Positions 31,504-42,244 of a stretch of 64,000 nt of DNA are shown here, one piece after another. Origin of the DNA: Eukaryota sp. TZLM1-RC (lineage: Eukaryota > Metamonada: BaSk clade). The notes beneath the pieces are model-generated. The model saw nothing but the letters and a program-made list of their open reading frames with translations. It ran no database searches and was not told where the DNA came from. The DNA is taken from contig JAUPSS010000004.1 in NCBI GenBank assembly GCA_040285825.1, positions 5,215,658 to 5,279,657 of the forward strand. The letters run 5' to 3'. The number at the start of each line of letters is the position of its first letter. Position 1 is the first letter of the stretch. The translations under genes and the position numbers were made by a program.

Positions 31504-31920
31504 CAATGTTTGGTTTAGCAGAAAATTGAAAATTGATCAAATCAAAATCCTCGAGTTTTTGGGGTAAATGACAGGTAGTTGAATGAATGTCTTTGTGTTG
31601 TACATTGTGAATATAAAGTTTTTGTAAACTTACACTAGAAATCAACAACATAAAAGAGAGAAGGCAACATGCGAGCACAGAACAAAATGGGACTACTAAC
31701 AGTAATGAAGCCCTGATCTGAACCAGTGTAACGAATTAGAAATAGTACAACATAATATTCTAGACCAAAGAGTGTCAAGCAATAATAGACAATTCAATCA
31801 TCGACTGGCGGTTTTTGTAGTATCGAGGTTTCAAATAATCTTGTTTTAATGTACATTGTGTTTTATATATATTAAAGATGATTAACCCATCCACTGGTTT
31901 GTAATTGTGTTTTGGTATTC
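31504..31920. other. intergenic, no gene seen
   Basis: AT-rich sequence between two retroelement copies. No motif. Confidence 0.4.
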
Positions 31921-31932
31921 ATTCTGTAAAAT

Positions 31933-32021
31933 CAAGATTTTGTAGAGGAAATCTTGGTTTAATGATAGTCGTCCCATTAGTTATGATTTAATTTAATCAA
32001 GTGTGCAAATTCAATAAATTA
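31933..32021 (+). mobile_element. 89-bp family A stub with 12-bp target duplication
   Basis: An extremely truncated copy: only the last codons, the terminal hairpin (CAAGATTTT...AAATCTTG) and the 3' UTR of family A, on the plus strand. ATTCTGTAAAAT flanks it exactly at 31921-31932 and 32022-32033. The 5' truncation point is the first base of the hairpin. Confidence 0.9.
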
Positions 32022-32033
32022 ATTCTGTAAAAT

Positions 32034-32413
32034 TTTGTTTTATCAACTTTGTTGTTATAACCACTTTCATTGTCAATAACTCACCACACAATTGCATAAA
32101 ATTGACATTTCATCAATCTCTCCACATAAGATTTCAGATACTGGCATAATGTCGATTCTATTTTGAGCTTTGTTCAAAAGGAAGTATTACATTCCGCCAA
32201 GTCTAGTCTACCATTATCGTACATTGTAATTAACCATAATTTTATTTTGAATGTGAGACCTTTGACAGCTACAAGCCCATCACAAAAGGTTTCGCTCATC
32301 ACCAGACTCTGACCACAAATGATCATTAATCACCATCATTATGTCTGTTGTGACAACTTGTCATTAAGGATATCAAATTGGGCTGAATCTATGTCACAAA
32401 GTCTGCGTTTTAC
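32034..32413. other. upstream region of the EGF-like gene
   Basis: No gene. It presumably contains the promoter of the surface-protein gene at 32414; I see no diagnostic motif. Confidence 0.4.
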
Positions 32414-34198
32414 ATGAAACATACCACTTACATATTAGTACTCAGTACTTTTTTTATATGCTCATTATCTTCTGCTGATGTAAATGAAGATTGTGCAGAT
32501 CGCTTCGATTGTGTATATCAGGATGCTAAAAATTTAGCATCAGCAGGCAGTGTGACATCTGCAGCAAATGATGCCAGTTACACACCAGCTTTGTTCTCAA
32601 ACGAGAACACGCCAGTAAGTGAGAATCCTTCTTCTCCACCATCTGATTCTGATGCCCCTCTTCCTCCAGATGATGACATTTCAGACAAGGATACCTCAGA
32701 AAGCGAGGATCCTTCTTCTCCACCATCTGATTCTGATGCCCCTCTTCCTCCAGATGATGACATTTCAGACAAGGATACCTCAGAAAGCGAGGATCCTTCT
32801 TCTCCACCTTCTGATTCTGATGCCCCTCTTCCTCCAGATGATGACATTTCAAACGAGAACACGCCAGTAAGTGAGAATCCTTCTTCTCCACCATCTGATT
32901 CTGATGCCCCTCTTCCTCCAGATGATGACATTTCAAACGAGAACACGCCAGTAAGTGAGAATCCTTCTTCTCCACCGTCTGATTCTGATGCCCCTCTTCC
33001 TCCAGATGATGACATTTCAGACAAGGATACCTCAGAAAGCGAGGATCCTTCTTCTCCACCATCTGATTCTGATGCCCCTCTTCCTCCAGATGATGACATT
33101 TCAGACAAGGATACCTCAGAAAGCGAGGATCCTTCTTCTCTACCATCTGATTCTGATGCCCCTCTTCCTCCAGATGATGACATTTCAGACAAGGATACCT
33201 CAGAAAGCGAGGATCCTTCTTCTCCACCATCTGATTCTGATGCCCCTCTTCCTCCAGATGATGACGTTCCTGATGGGGACACTTCTGATCAAGACCCTCC
33301 TCCAGAACTAACTGAGGATATTTGTGAAGTTCCATGTCTTGCCGGAGATTGTATCTCTGATGAAGATGGTAATGCTTGTGAATGTTATCACGGTTTCTCG
33401 GGAGCTGCTTGTGATGATATTTCTATTGAATTTGGTAGAATTGGTTTTAAACTCAATGAAGCAAATCTCTTGTCATTAACCAAGGGAAATATTGTTGATC
33501 ATTCTTTGCGCTCTCAGTTGCTCAATATTGGACTCGATCTCGAAATTGATGTTCATGGAAGAGATGACATTTTGTTGGGCATAATCCCAGCCAGAAATAG
33601 TTCAGCTTGTTCCAGCCAACACCAAGACAGAATGGTGCTGGGATCAGGATTAACAAATGAAACGATAGGTGTTGGGGTTTATGATATCCGTCTATCAGTG
33701 CACAATACGTCTAAACATATAGTTATGGCTACCAAGCTGGAGGTTACTGCCATCAGCCATCGTGGCGGTGTACGGGTACGTCACCAGACGTTCGAAGGTG
33801 AGTGGGATAATGTGGATGGGTGGGCAGAAATGGGGAATGATTGCGGAGATACTGGGGCACAAGTATCAATTCTGCCAGTCAATGAGCTCCCTTACCCTGG
33901 ATCAGCTGGAATAAGAGAATTACATTTTAGTAGCAGAGAACGAGCCACGTTTGTGCTTACAGATATTTTTGTTGAATATTATGTTGAGCCAAAACCTAAA
34001 GAAGAAGGCCCAAGAAATTCAGACAGTGATAAAGAAGATAACAATAATGATAGTGATCGTAGTAATTCTGGCAGCTCTGGAAGGCCTTCTAGACCTACTG
34101 AAGAGGATGAAGAGGACACCAGTGGAGCAGTGTCCCAGAAGTTATCAGTTGCTATCCTGCTGTTAGTTGGATTGGGGTTAACTTTCTTGTTTTATTAG
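32414..34198 (+). CDS. repeat-bearing EGF-like surface protein
   Basis: A 594-residue secreted or surface protein. Residues 1-22 form a signal peptide (TTYILVLSTFFICSLSSA). Residues 62-285 are eight tandem 28-residue Ser/Pro/Asp-rich repeats (PSSPPSDSDAPLPPDDD core). Residues about 300-330 are an EGF-like module with six cysteines (CEVPCLAGDC...CECYHGFSGAAC). A 200-residue domain of unknown family follows, then an acidic Ser/Asn-rich stalk and a C-terminal hydrophobic segment (VAILLLVGLGLTFLFY) with no cytoplasmic tail, fitting a GPI signal or a tail anchor. The architecture suggests an adhesin-like or stalked coat protein. The repeat is acidic and Pro-rich, so extended. It is a single exon. 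Confidence 0.75.
   Translation: MKHTTYILVLSTFFICSLSSADVNEDCADRFDCVYQDAKNLASAGSVTSAANDASYTPALFSNENTPVSENPSSPPSDSDAPLPPDDDISDKDTSESEDPSSPPSDSDAPLPPDDDISDKDTSESEDPSSPPSDSDAPLPPDDDISNENTPVSENPSSPPSDSDAPLPPDDDISNENTPVSENPSSPPSDSDAPLPPDDDISDKDTSESEDPSSPPSDSDAPLPPDDDISDKDTSESEDPSSLPSDSDAPLPPDDDISDKDTSESEDPSSPPSDSDAPLPPDDDVPDGDTSDQDPPPELTEDICEVPCLAGDCISDEDGNACECYHGFSGAACDDISIEFGRIGFKLNEANLLSLTKGNIVDHSLRSQLLNIGLDLEIDVHGRDDILLGIIPARNSSACSSQHQDRMVLGSGLTNETIGVGVYDIRLSVHNTSKHIVMATKLEVTAISHRGGVRVRHQTFEGEWDNVDGWAEMGNDCGDTGAQVSILPVNELPYPGSAGIRELHFSSRERATFVLTDIFVEYYVEPKPKEEGPRNSDSDKEDNNNDSDRSNSGSSGRPSRPTEEDEEDTSGAVSQKLSVAILLLVGLGLTFLFY
32597..33268 (+). repeat. eight 84-bp coding repeats, two unit types
   Basis: Exactly eight 84-bp units in frame. 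Type A begins SNENTPVSEN and type B SDKDTSESED; both continue with PSSPPSDSDAPLPPDDDI. The order is A-B-B-A-A-B-B-B. Units differ by only a few bases (one Pro to Leu in unit 7, Ile to Val at the end of unit 8), which points to recent unit shuffling or unequal exchange. Confidence 0.95.
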
Positions 34199-34559
34199 CA
34201 GGTTTTTTGTGGTATTTGATTGATCTTTGGACACAATAAACGTCTTTAAAGGGTTTTGAATTCGCAACCAAATGTTTTATCACAGTACTAAACGGGAATA
34301 GGAAACAATAAATACTGTTATAAATAATCTTAATCCAACACAATTTATGAGTTTGATCGCCACTTTGAGTTTATTTAAATTTAATTCTCGAATACAAGGG
34401 TTACTTTGCTCTTAAGCCAATTTAACTGAATCTTCTCGCTTCCTAAAGTCGAAAATTATCCTTGTATACAATATCATCCAATTTTCAATTATTGCAATAG
34501 ATCCAATGTATTCGAGTCAATGAAAATTCTAAAACTGAGGACTTCTCGTTCTTCATAAC

Positions 34560-34810
34560 ATGATGCTATCAGGAACACTGTTTTGAAAATGTCAAGAGCT
34601 GTAAGAATCTTGTGTGTCTTTGGTTCAAAAGCAACTTAATTCTGTAGATACTGTTGAGTTCAAAGCCAAAGAGAAATAAAGAAAACGTCATAATGATATT
34701 GAAATAGTTAATGCTGATGGAATTAGACCAATTGTGTTTATTGTTGTTCCCTTTTTCCATAAACGGAAGACTATCCGTAGAAGCAACAACTTTTTTAAAT
34801 GGTTTTAAAT
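34560..34810 (+). mobile_element. degenerate family A fragment
   Basis: The plus strand shows VEFKAKEK, then HNDIEIVNADGIRPIVFIVVPF and a following RLSVEA-like patch with stops, matching the family A tail (ALDFKAKEKHRKYDKDIEEA, then FPFSINGRLSVEAETF). Old and strongly mutated. Confidence 0.5.
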
Positions 34811-34994
34811 GTTGGAGTTTAATTTATTTTTCTCAGTAAATACATCAAACAAATTCGAAAACTGTACAATGTCTAGCTGAATTCTTCTACATCCTTTCAA
34901 TATTTTAAATGAATAAACGATAAAAAATATTTTATAATAAGCAAATAAACAAAAGTACCGAAAAAATTAAATTATATAATACATTTCACAAAAT

Positions 34995-37900
34995 TTAAAA
35001 ATTTGAACCACCAAATTGACCTAGACCTTGTTGAAACAGTTGCCTTTTGTATTCAGAAAACTGTTCATGCAGCTTAAGATACTTCTCCCGCTCTGCCCTT
35101 GCCTTATTTTCTGCCCTTGCTACCCTTTGTTTCTCATAATCCAGACATTTGGCTGCTTCATGTAATTGTTGCTTATAATAATTGATCTTTTCATTAACCT
35201 CAAGGCGATGTTGTTCGCCAGCTCGTTCAATTTCAGCAGCTCTTGTATTCCAATTATTCAAAGCTTCAGTGCATTTTTTGATTTGAGCCTCCCTTCTATT
35301 AATTTTTGCTAATAGCTGGTCTTGAGCTAATCTTAAATTTTCATTGTCATTTAGCGCACTGGAAAGTTTCTGCTCAACCTGGTAAAGCTGCGATCTAAGG
35401 GCTTGTTCATCAGAACGATGAGTCTTGATAGCAGAAAGACTTTGCTCTTTGCTCGACAAGGTTTGATTCAATTGGACAATAGTTGATCGAGATTCAGCTA
35501 ATTTATCTTGTAATTCAGCAATCTTTGCTTCTTTTCTGGTAATAATTTGAGATAATTCATTAACTTTGGCTTCAGAAGAATCATTAAAACTACTTTTTTC
35601 AGAATTCAATTCATTAATTTGAGACTTGAGTTTGGAAATTTCATCCAATTTGAATTCCAATGCAGATTCAGTTTCTAATTGTTGCTGTGCTCTAACTTCT
35701 AAGTCTTTTCTGTAAGATTTAATCTGCTGCTGAATTAAAGATTCTTTATGTATTAATTCTTCATGATTTTTTCTTAAAGCATTATTAGATTGTTGGAGAT
35801 TATTAAAATTATTTGAAACTTCATTCAATCGAGATTTAACAAGGTTGAGTTCATCTTTACTTTGATCCAAGGCTTGAGAAGTAGAGGTCAATTCCTGATG
35901 CTTTTCAGTTAATTGGGTCTTCAAACCAGCAACAGCATCTTGTAAAGCTTTATTCTGGGACTTGTAATTGCCCAATTCCATATGATTTGCTTCATATTTG
36001 ATACCCAAATCAGCGTAATCATTAGACAACATGTCAGATTTCTTTTGAGTTTGACTTAGTTGCTCTGAAGTTTCAGTAAGATCATCTTCAAGTGATTTTA
36101 CCTTCTCCAGTAATTCTTCTTTCTCGTTATTCAATCCATCAATTATGGAATCTTTTTCTTCAACTGATTTCAACAATTCTTGAATAGAATTTTCCAATTC
36201 ATCTTTTTTAGCCTTGAGTTCATCAAAATCAGTAGTTAATTTTTCCAATCTATTAGTTAAAGAAGCCACAGCGGTCTTGTTTTCCCTATTAATTCGTTCA
36301 TTCCCCGCTAATTTTTCAACTTGTTTTTCGGCCATGGTTAATTTACGTTTAAATTCTTTGTTCTCTCTATCCAAAGCAGCTTTTTGTTGGGACAGTGCCG
36401 CTTTTTCAGAGGTTAACTGGCGGAGTTTGTTTTCGACATTATCTACACGCTGTTTGGTTCTGGATTTATTGGTTTCTTGCTTAAGGGAAGAGATTAGGGC
36501 TTCCTTAGATTCAAGATCTTGCTCAGTGGCTCTCAAGGCGACGTCAAGATCTTCAACATTATCCTTAAGGTCATCTATTTGTTGATTTAAATCGATAATT
36601 TCCTGATTTTTTGAATTTAATTGCTGTTCTAAATCTAAATAAGCTTCTTTGTTAGCCACAAGAGATTCATTTTCTAATTGCAACTCGTCAACTTTTGCAT
36701 TTAATTTTTCAAGGTCTTGTAAATGGCTCTTTAACTCAGCAATTTCATTATTCTTGACATCTAATTCGTTGGCAATTTGATTTTCTCTATTTTTAAATTC
36801 ATTGAATAAGTGTTCTAATTCTAAATAAGCTTCTTTGCTAGCCACAAGAGTTTCATTTTCAGATTTCATTTCATCAATTTTTGCATTTAATTCTCGATTT
36901 AAAGACTCACTTTGCTTTAATTCTAGCTTAATTGAATCTAATTCAGAATTCAATAATGAGAGTTCATTATCCTTATTGGAAATAATGTTTTCAAAATAAG
37001 AATTAGTTTCATTTTCGTTTTCTCTTGTAATTCTTTCTATTTTCGACTCTAAATCAGAAACTAAATTTTGTTGTTCAGATAATTCTTTATAAAGTTGATC
37101 AAATTCTTCATTTTGATTAGAATCTGATTGCGATTGGTTAGTTGATAGTAAAGCTTCCTTAGATTCAAGTTCATCTCTTGTTGATTTCAAAGATGATTCT
37201 AAATTATTGACATTTTGGGTTAATTCTTGATTTAATTGACTTAAATTGATAATTTCCTGATTTTTTACATTTAATTGCTGTTCTAAATCTAAATAAGCTT
37301 CTTTGCTAGCCACAAGAGATTCATTTTCTAATTGCAACTCGTCAACTTTTGCATTTAATTTTTCAAGGTCTTGTAAATGGCTCTTTAACTCAGCAATTTC
37401 ATTATTCTTGACATCTAATTCGTTGGCAATTTGATTTTCTCTATTTTTAAATTCATTGAATTGCTGTTCTAATTCTAAATAAGCTTCTTTACTAGCCACA
37501 AGAGTTTCATTTTCAGATTTCATTTCATCAATTGTTGCATTTAATTCTCGATTTAAAGAGTCACTTTGCTTTAATTCTAGCTTAATTGAATCTAATTCAG
37601 AATTCAATAATGAGAGTTCATTATCCTTATTGAAAATAATGTTTTCAAAATAAGAATTAGTTTCATTTTCGTTTTCTTTTGTAATTCTTTCAATTTTCGA
37701 CTCTAAATCAGAAACTAAATTTTGTTGTTCAGATAATTCTTTATAAAGTTGATCAAATTCTTCATTTTGATTAGAATCTGATTGCGACTGGTTAGTTGAT
37801 AGTAAAGTTTCCTTGGATTCAAGTTCATCTCTTGTTGATTTCAAAGATGATTCTAAATTATTGACATTTTGGGTTAATTCTTGATTTAATTGATTTAAAT

Positions 37901-40900
37901 CGATAATTTCCTGATTTTTTACATTTAATTGCTGTTCTAATTCTAAATAAGCTTCTTTGATAGCCACAAGAGATTCATTTTCTAATTGCAATTCGTCAAC
38001 TTTTGCATTTAATTTTTCAAGCTCTTGTAAATGGCTCTTCAACTCAGCAATTTCATTATTCTTGACATCTAATTCGTTGGCAATTTGAGTTTCTCTATTT
38101 TTAAATTCATTGAATTGCTGTTCTAATTCTAAATAAGCTTCTTTACTGGCCACAAGAGTTTCATTTGCAGATTTCATTTCATCAATTTTTGCATTTAATT
38201 CTCGATTTAAAGAGTCACTTTGCTTTAATTCTAGCTTAATTGAATCTAATTCAGAATTCAATAATGAGAGTTCATTATCCTTATTGAAAATAATGTTTTC
38301 AAAATAAGAATTAGTTTCATTTTCGTTTTCTTTTGTAATTCTTTCAATTTTCGACTCTAAATCAGAAACTAAATTTTGTTGTTCAGATAATTCTTTATAA
38401 AGTTGATCAAATTCTTCATTTTGATTAGAATCTGATTGCGACTGGTTAGTTGATAGTAAAGTTTCCTTGGATTCAAGTTCATCTCTTGTTGATTTCAAAG
38501 ATGATTCTAAATTATTGACATTTTGGGTTAATTCTTGATTTAATTGATTTAAATCGATAATTTCCTGATTTTTTACATTTAATTGCTGTTCTAATTCTAA
38601 ATAAGCTTCTTTGATAGCCACAAGAGATTCATTTTCTAATTGCAATTCGTCAACTTTTGCATTTAATTTTTCAAGCTCTTGTAAATGGCTCTTCAACTCA
38701 GCAATTTCATTATTCTTGACATCTAATTCGTTGGCAATTTGAGTTTCTCTATTTTTAAATTCATTGAATTGCTGTTCTAATTCTAAATAAGCTTCTTTAC
38801 TGGCCACAAGAGTTTCATTTGCAGATTTCATTTCATCAATTTTTGCATTTAATTCTCGATTTAAAGAGTCACTATGCTTTAATTCTAGCTTAATTGAATC
38901 TAATTCAGAATTCAATAATGAGAGTTCATTATCCTTATTGGAAATAATGTTTTCAAAATAAGAATTACTTTCATTTTCGTTTTCTTTTGTAATTCTTTCT
39001 ATTTTCGACTCTAAATCAGAAACTAAATTTTGTTGTTCAGATAATTCTTTATAAAGTTGATCAAATTCTTCATTTTGATTAGAATCTGATTGCGATTGGT
39101 TAGTTGATAGTAAAGCTTCCTTAGATTCAAGTTCACTTCTTGTTGATTTCAAAGATGATTCTAAATTATTGACATTTTGGGTTAATTCTTGATTTAATTG
39201 ATTTAAATCAATAATTTCCTGCTTTTTTGCATTTAATTGCTGTTCTAAATCTAAATAAGCTTCTTTGCTAGCCACAAGAGATTCATTTTCTAATTGCAAC
39301 TCGTCAACTTTTGCATTTAATTTTTCAAGGTCTTGTAAATGGCTCTTTAACTCAGCAATTTCATTATTCTTGACATCTAATTCGTTGGTAATTTGATTTT
39401 CTCTATTTTTAAATTCATTGAATTGCTGTTTTAATTCTAAATAAGCTTCTTTACTGGCCCCAAGAGTTTCATTTTCATATTTCATTTCATCAATTTTTGC
39501 ATTTAATTCTCGATTTAAAGAGTCAGTTTGCTTTAATTCTAGCTTAATTGAATCTAATTCAGAATTCAATAATGAGAGTTCATTATCCTTATTGGAAATA
39601 ATGTTTTCAAAATTTGAATTAATAGAATTTACCTCATCTAGTTTTAAATATAATTCTTGACTTCCAGATTGCAATTGCTCTTTTTCTAATTTTACGGATT
39701 CCAACTCAAATTTCAATTTTAAAAGTTCATTATTTTCAGATTTCAATTCATCTATTTTAAAGTGTAATTCCTCAATTTCTGATTCTTTTTCTGATTTAAT
39801 TGAACTAATTTCTTCCTCTTTTTGCAATTGAATAACCTCATAATTTGCTTTTAAATCAGCAACCAATTTCCTTTCAACTTTTAATTCTTCTTTCAATTTA
39901 TCCAACTCAGCGGCTTGTTCTTTGATAATTTCAGCTTGTGAACTATCTTCTTGATAACCATCAACCATGAAATCATTATTGATTGGAGTCTGGGAAGGTC
40001 TTTTGAACATTTCAAACTGTTCTAGAGTTGGCGAAGAAGGTGCAATACTTGATCTCTTTTCTGATGGGATTTGAAAATTTGGTAAATCAACAGAAAATTT
40101 GGGAGCAAGCGAGGGTCTTGGTGCTGGTCTCATAGGTGACATAGAAGGGCTCATCTTTTGAAATTTTCGGTTAGCAGTATTGAGTGAAGGACACCAAGTA
40201 AGTCGTCTATTAAAAGAGCTGGGTTTGGGTTCTTCATCAATAAGACGTTGATTTAGTAATAATTGTAAATTCTTTTCCTTCAATTCTTTAATTTCATTTT
40301 CATATCGTTTTAATAAAGCTCTATCATCCAAAACTTCATTAATCTTTGCCCTATTTTGAACACTTTTAGCCCGCATTGCGAAATCCAAAGTACTTTTGGT
40401 AACTTCAAAATGCTTAACATGGGGAGTGATACAGCAAATCATTACGGTTAAAGAATTACCACCCAAAGCATTCATTAGCACATGAGTTAACTTTGAATCT
40501 CGGTAATTAACAAAGCCAGAGGGATTTGATTGTAATTTTGAAATTAAAGTTCCTAATGATAATAGCGACTTGTTAATATTACCAGCTTCTCTCAGCTGAG
40601 TTCCTTTAGCTCCAGTTTGGGAAGCTCTTTCACTACCAGCTAAATCAACTAAATTTAAATGAGATATTCTCACTGCACCATCAGAAATTGGTGATTTGTC
40701 CTGTGATTCAAGAATTATTCTAAAAATAGAATGACTTCGAGAACTTCTGTCATTCATTTTTGTGGCACCTACATGACGTCGTTGGTTTCCCTTTTCCAAT
40801 TGTTCCAAGGCGTCTTCAACTGACATGACTACGAATTCTTGGACAGAGCAAAGAACCACTGAGTTAGTTTGGGCATCTGTACGGAGATAAGGACTGTTCT

Positions 40901-41315
40901 TGGGTTCAAGTAGATCGAAAATGTCTTCATTGTAGATTTCGATGAAAGAAACACGAAGGAGATATTGGCGGTCCAAGGTAGCTTCAATGTGATCAAAAAT
41001 GTCAGAAAGAGCACGATAAACAACACCTGGATCATCATGAGAACCCATCATACTGTGAGTTTTACCAGCAGCAGTTTGTCCATAAGCAAAAACGGTACCA
41101 TGGAATCCCTCGATGGCCTGTGACACGATAGGGGAGACAAGAGAGTTGTAGAGAGATGAGTTGTTTTCAGATTCATTAAAGACGTTGTCAAAGTTGTAGA
41201 TTGTGGAAGACATATCTGAGGACAGAGTGGTTTGATCGGAGCGCCAGCAGCGTTCTGATTCATTGGCAAAAAGGGGCCGTACTCTGACAGCCACCTTAAT
41301 GTTGCCAGAGTTCAT
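34995..41315 (-). CDS. CENP-E-like giant kinesin
   Basis: A 2106-residue N-terminal motor kinesin. The motor (residues 5-335) has the P-loop GQTAAGKT (79-86), switch I NDRSSRSHSIF near 187-197, switch II LVDLAGSERA near 220, and the INKSLLSLGTLI helix; the KVAVRVRPL start and FAYGQTAAGKTHSMMG favour the kinesin-7/CENP-E family. A short neck is followed by a Pro/Ser-rich linker (about 370-450, with repeated SPS/PAPRPS) and then about 1600 residues of uninterrupted coiled coil containing a large 218-residue tandem repeat. CENP-E-type motors carry chromosomes to the spindle equator; whether this one is kinetochore-bound is inferred. The ATG follows CCCCTCTC directly, giving the initiator-like TCATG. 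There are no introns despite the length. Confidence 0.88.
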   Translation of the reverse strand: MNSGNIKVAVRVRPLFANESERCWRSDQTTLSSDMSSTIYNFDNVFNESENNSSLYNSLVSPIVSQAIEGFHGTVFAYGQTAAGKTHSMMGSHDDPGVVYRALSDIFDHIEATLDRQYLLRVSFIEIYNEDIFDLLEPKNSPYLRTDAQTNSVVLCSVQEFVVMSVEDALEQLEKGNQRRHVGATKMNDRSSRSHSIFRIILESQDKSPISDGAVRISHLNLVDLAGSERASQTGAKGTQLREAGNINKSLLSLGTLISKLQSNPSGFVNYRDSKLTHVLMNALGGNSLTVMICCITPHVKHFEVTKSTLDFAMRAKSVQNRAKINEVLDDRALLKRYENEIKELKEKNLQLLLNQRLIDEEPKPSSFNRRLTWCPSLNTANRKFQKMSPSMSPMRPAPRPSLAPKFSVDLPNFQIPSEKRSSIAPSSPTLEQFEMFKRPSQTPINNDFMVDGYQEDSSQAEIIKEQAAELDKLKEELKVERKLVADLKANYEVIQLQKEEEISSIKSEKESEIEELHFKIDELKSENNELLKLKFELESVKLEKEQLQSGSQELYLKLDEVNSINSNFENIISNKDNELSLLNSELDSIKLELKQTDSLNRELNAKIDEMKYENETLGASKEAYLELKQQFNEFKNRENQITNELDVKNNEIAELKSHLQDLEKLNAKVDELQLENESLVASKEAYLDLEQQLNAKKQEIIDLNQLNQELTQNVNNLESSLKSTRSELESKEALLSTNQSQSDSNQNEEFDQLYKELSEQQNLVSDLESKIERITKENENESNSYFENIISNKDNELSLLNSELDSIKLELKHSDSLNRELNAKIDEMKSANETLVASKEAYLELEQQFNEFKNRETQIANELDVKNNEIAELKSHLQELEKLNAKVDELQLENESLVAIKEAYLELEQQLNVKNQEIIDLNQLNQELTQNVNNLESSLKSTRDELESKETLLSTNQSQSDSNQNEEFDQLYKELSEQQNLVSDLESKIERITKENENETNSYFENIIFNKDNELSLLNSELDSIKLELKQSDSLNRELNAKIDEMKSANETLVASKEAYLELEQQFNEFKNRETQIANELDVKNNEIAELKSHLQELEKLNAKVDELQLENESLVAIKEAYLELEQQLNVKNQEIIDLNQLNQELTQNVNNLESSLKSTRDELESKETLLSTNQSQSDSNQNEEFDQLYKELSEQQNLVSDLESKIERITKENENETNSYFENIIFNKDNELSLLNSELDSIKLELKQSDSLNRELNATIDEMKSENETLVASKEAYLELEQQFNEFKNRENQIANELDVKNNEIAELKSHLQDLEKLNAKVDELQLENESLVASKEAYLDLEQQLNVKNQEIINLSQLNQELTQNVNNLESSLKSTRDELESKEALLSTNQSQSDSNQNEEFDQLYKELSEQQNLVSDLESKIERITRENENETNSYFENIISNKDNELSLLNSELDSIKLELKQSESLNRELNAKIDEMKSENETLVASKEAYLELEHLFNEFKNRENQIANELDVKNNEIAELKSHLQDLEKLNAKVDELQLENESLVANKEAYLDLEQQLNSKNQEIIDLNQQIDDLKDNVEDLDVALRATEQDLESKEALISSLKQETNKSRTKQRVDNVENKLRQLTSEKAALSQQKAALDRENKEFKRKLTMAEKQVEKLAGNERINRENKTAVASLTNRLEKLTTDFDELKAKKDELENSIQELLKSVEEKDSIIDGLNNEKEELLEKVKSLEDDLTETSEQLSQTQKKSDMLSNDYADLGIKYEANHMELGNYKSQNKALQDAVAGLKTQLTEKHQELTSTSQALDQSKDELNLVKSRLNEVSNNFNNLQQSNNALRKNHEELIHKESLIQQQIKSYRKDLEVRAQQQLETESALEFKLDEISKLKSQINELNSEKSSFNDSSEAKVNELSQIITRKEAKIAELQDKLAESRSTIVQLNQTLSSKEQSLSAIKTHRSDEQALRSQLYQVEQKLSSALNDNENLRLAQDQLLAKINRREAQIKKCTEALNNWNTRAAEIERAGEQHRLEVNEKINYYKQQLHEAAKCLDYEKQRVARAENKARAEREKYLKLHEQFSEYKRQLFQQGLGQFGGSNF
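36585..39640 (-). repeat. 654-bp (218-residue) tandem repeats inside the kinesin stalk
   Basis: Equivalent positions (TTATCC in the NKDNELSLLNSEL block) fall at 36967, 37621, 38275, 38929 and 39583, exactly 654 bp apart each time. About 4.7 units are present. The two middle units (about 37600-38900) are almost base-identical, while the outer units carry more differences, suggesting recent duplication or gene conversion in the centre. Confidence 0.95.
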
Positions 41316-42244
41316 GAGAGGGGAAGAAGGAGAGCCGATAATATGTGGAGGTTTTGATGTTGTGCTTTCTGGAAAATTGTGCTCCCTCCTATTTACATGG
41401 TTGATGTGATAGATCTAGCAAACCGCTGAATGTTTGCAGTTGCATCCTCTTATTGGTACTATTTCAAACACTGTTATTGGGCAACATGTTCCGTTGTCTC
41501 GTCCAGAATACTCCTTTAAACACAATTTTCACCTGCTTGAGCTGACGTAACTTGCTCATCTGGTATCTTACTCCCATTGAATATTATGAATATATTACAC
41601 ATTCAAATAGAACAAAGATTCAAGAATTACAAGCCTGACAATATTTATGGAACTGATTCTGTCCCGACACCTTCCAAATGAAATTCACTATTCTTAAATG
41701 GTGTTTTGAACATAAGCTAAATAAAGTCATTTTTCCTCCTTGTTATTTTGATTACTTTGTTTCGCCTTGGACTCTTCAACACAATTTATAATCCTATAAG
41801 GTAAAGTATCAGTAGTGTACGTAAGCCACTGATTATGCAACATGAAGGAACGGTATTTTCGTAATGGTAGATTTGAAAATATCACAACTATTATACCTTT
41901 TTGATAGCTTTCGTGTTAGTGCTGAACTGTACAATAATACTGAATTATCCATCATAATGATGCTACAGCCAAAGAACAGCATAGATGACAATATTGATTA
42001 ATGTTTACAACTTACATAACAATAAGATGAGTATGATCTGAAACATGTGGTGTGACAGTTTAGTGGGTGTCCATAACACTAGAAGTGATTGATGTATGAA
42101 CGAGCGACTAGTGCTACACTCGCACTCGGTCAGCATAGAAGGTGTTATCATTGATGACTCAGACTGGAAGTGAAGTTTCAGATTCCAAATTCAAAGGTCA
42201 CAAATCAAAATTGATTAGCTTGCCACGTCATAATTCTTGACTTC
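41316..42244. other. divergent intergenic region (kinesin/MMPL)
   Basis: About 930 bp separating the starts of the kinesin (minus) and the transporter (plus). No gene found. Initiator-like TCATG sits at both start codons. Confidence 0.5.

Noticed and set aside
32526-33335. Long antisense ORFs (269 and 234 aa) opposite the 84-bp repeats
   Set aside because: They exist only because an 84-bp repeat is divisible by three and lacks stops in these frames. The plus-strand frame has signal peptide, EGF module and membrane end, so the antisense frames are shadows.
36214-36585. 123-aa plus-strand ORF within the kinesin
   Set aside because: Antisense of coiled-coil codons (Leu/Ser-rich shadow of Glu/Lys-rich sequence). 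No independent motif.
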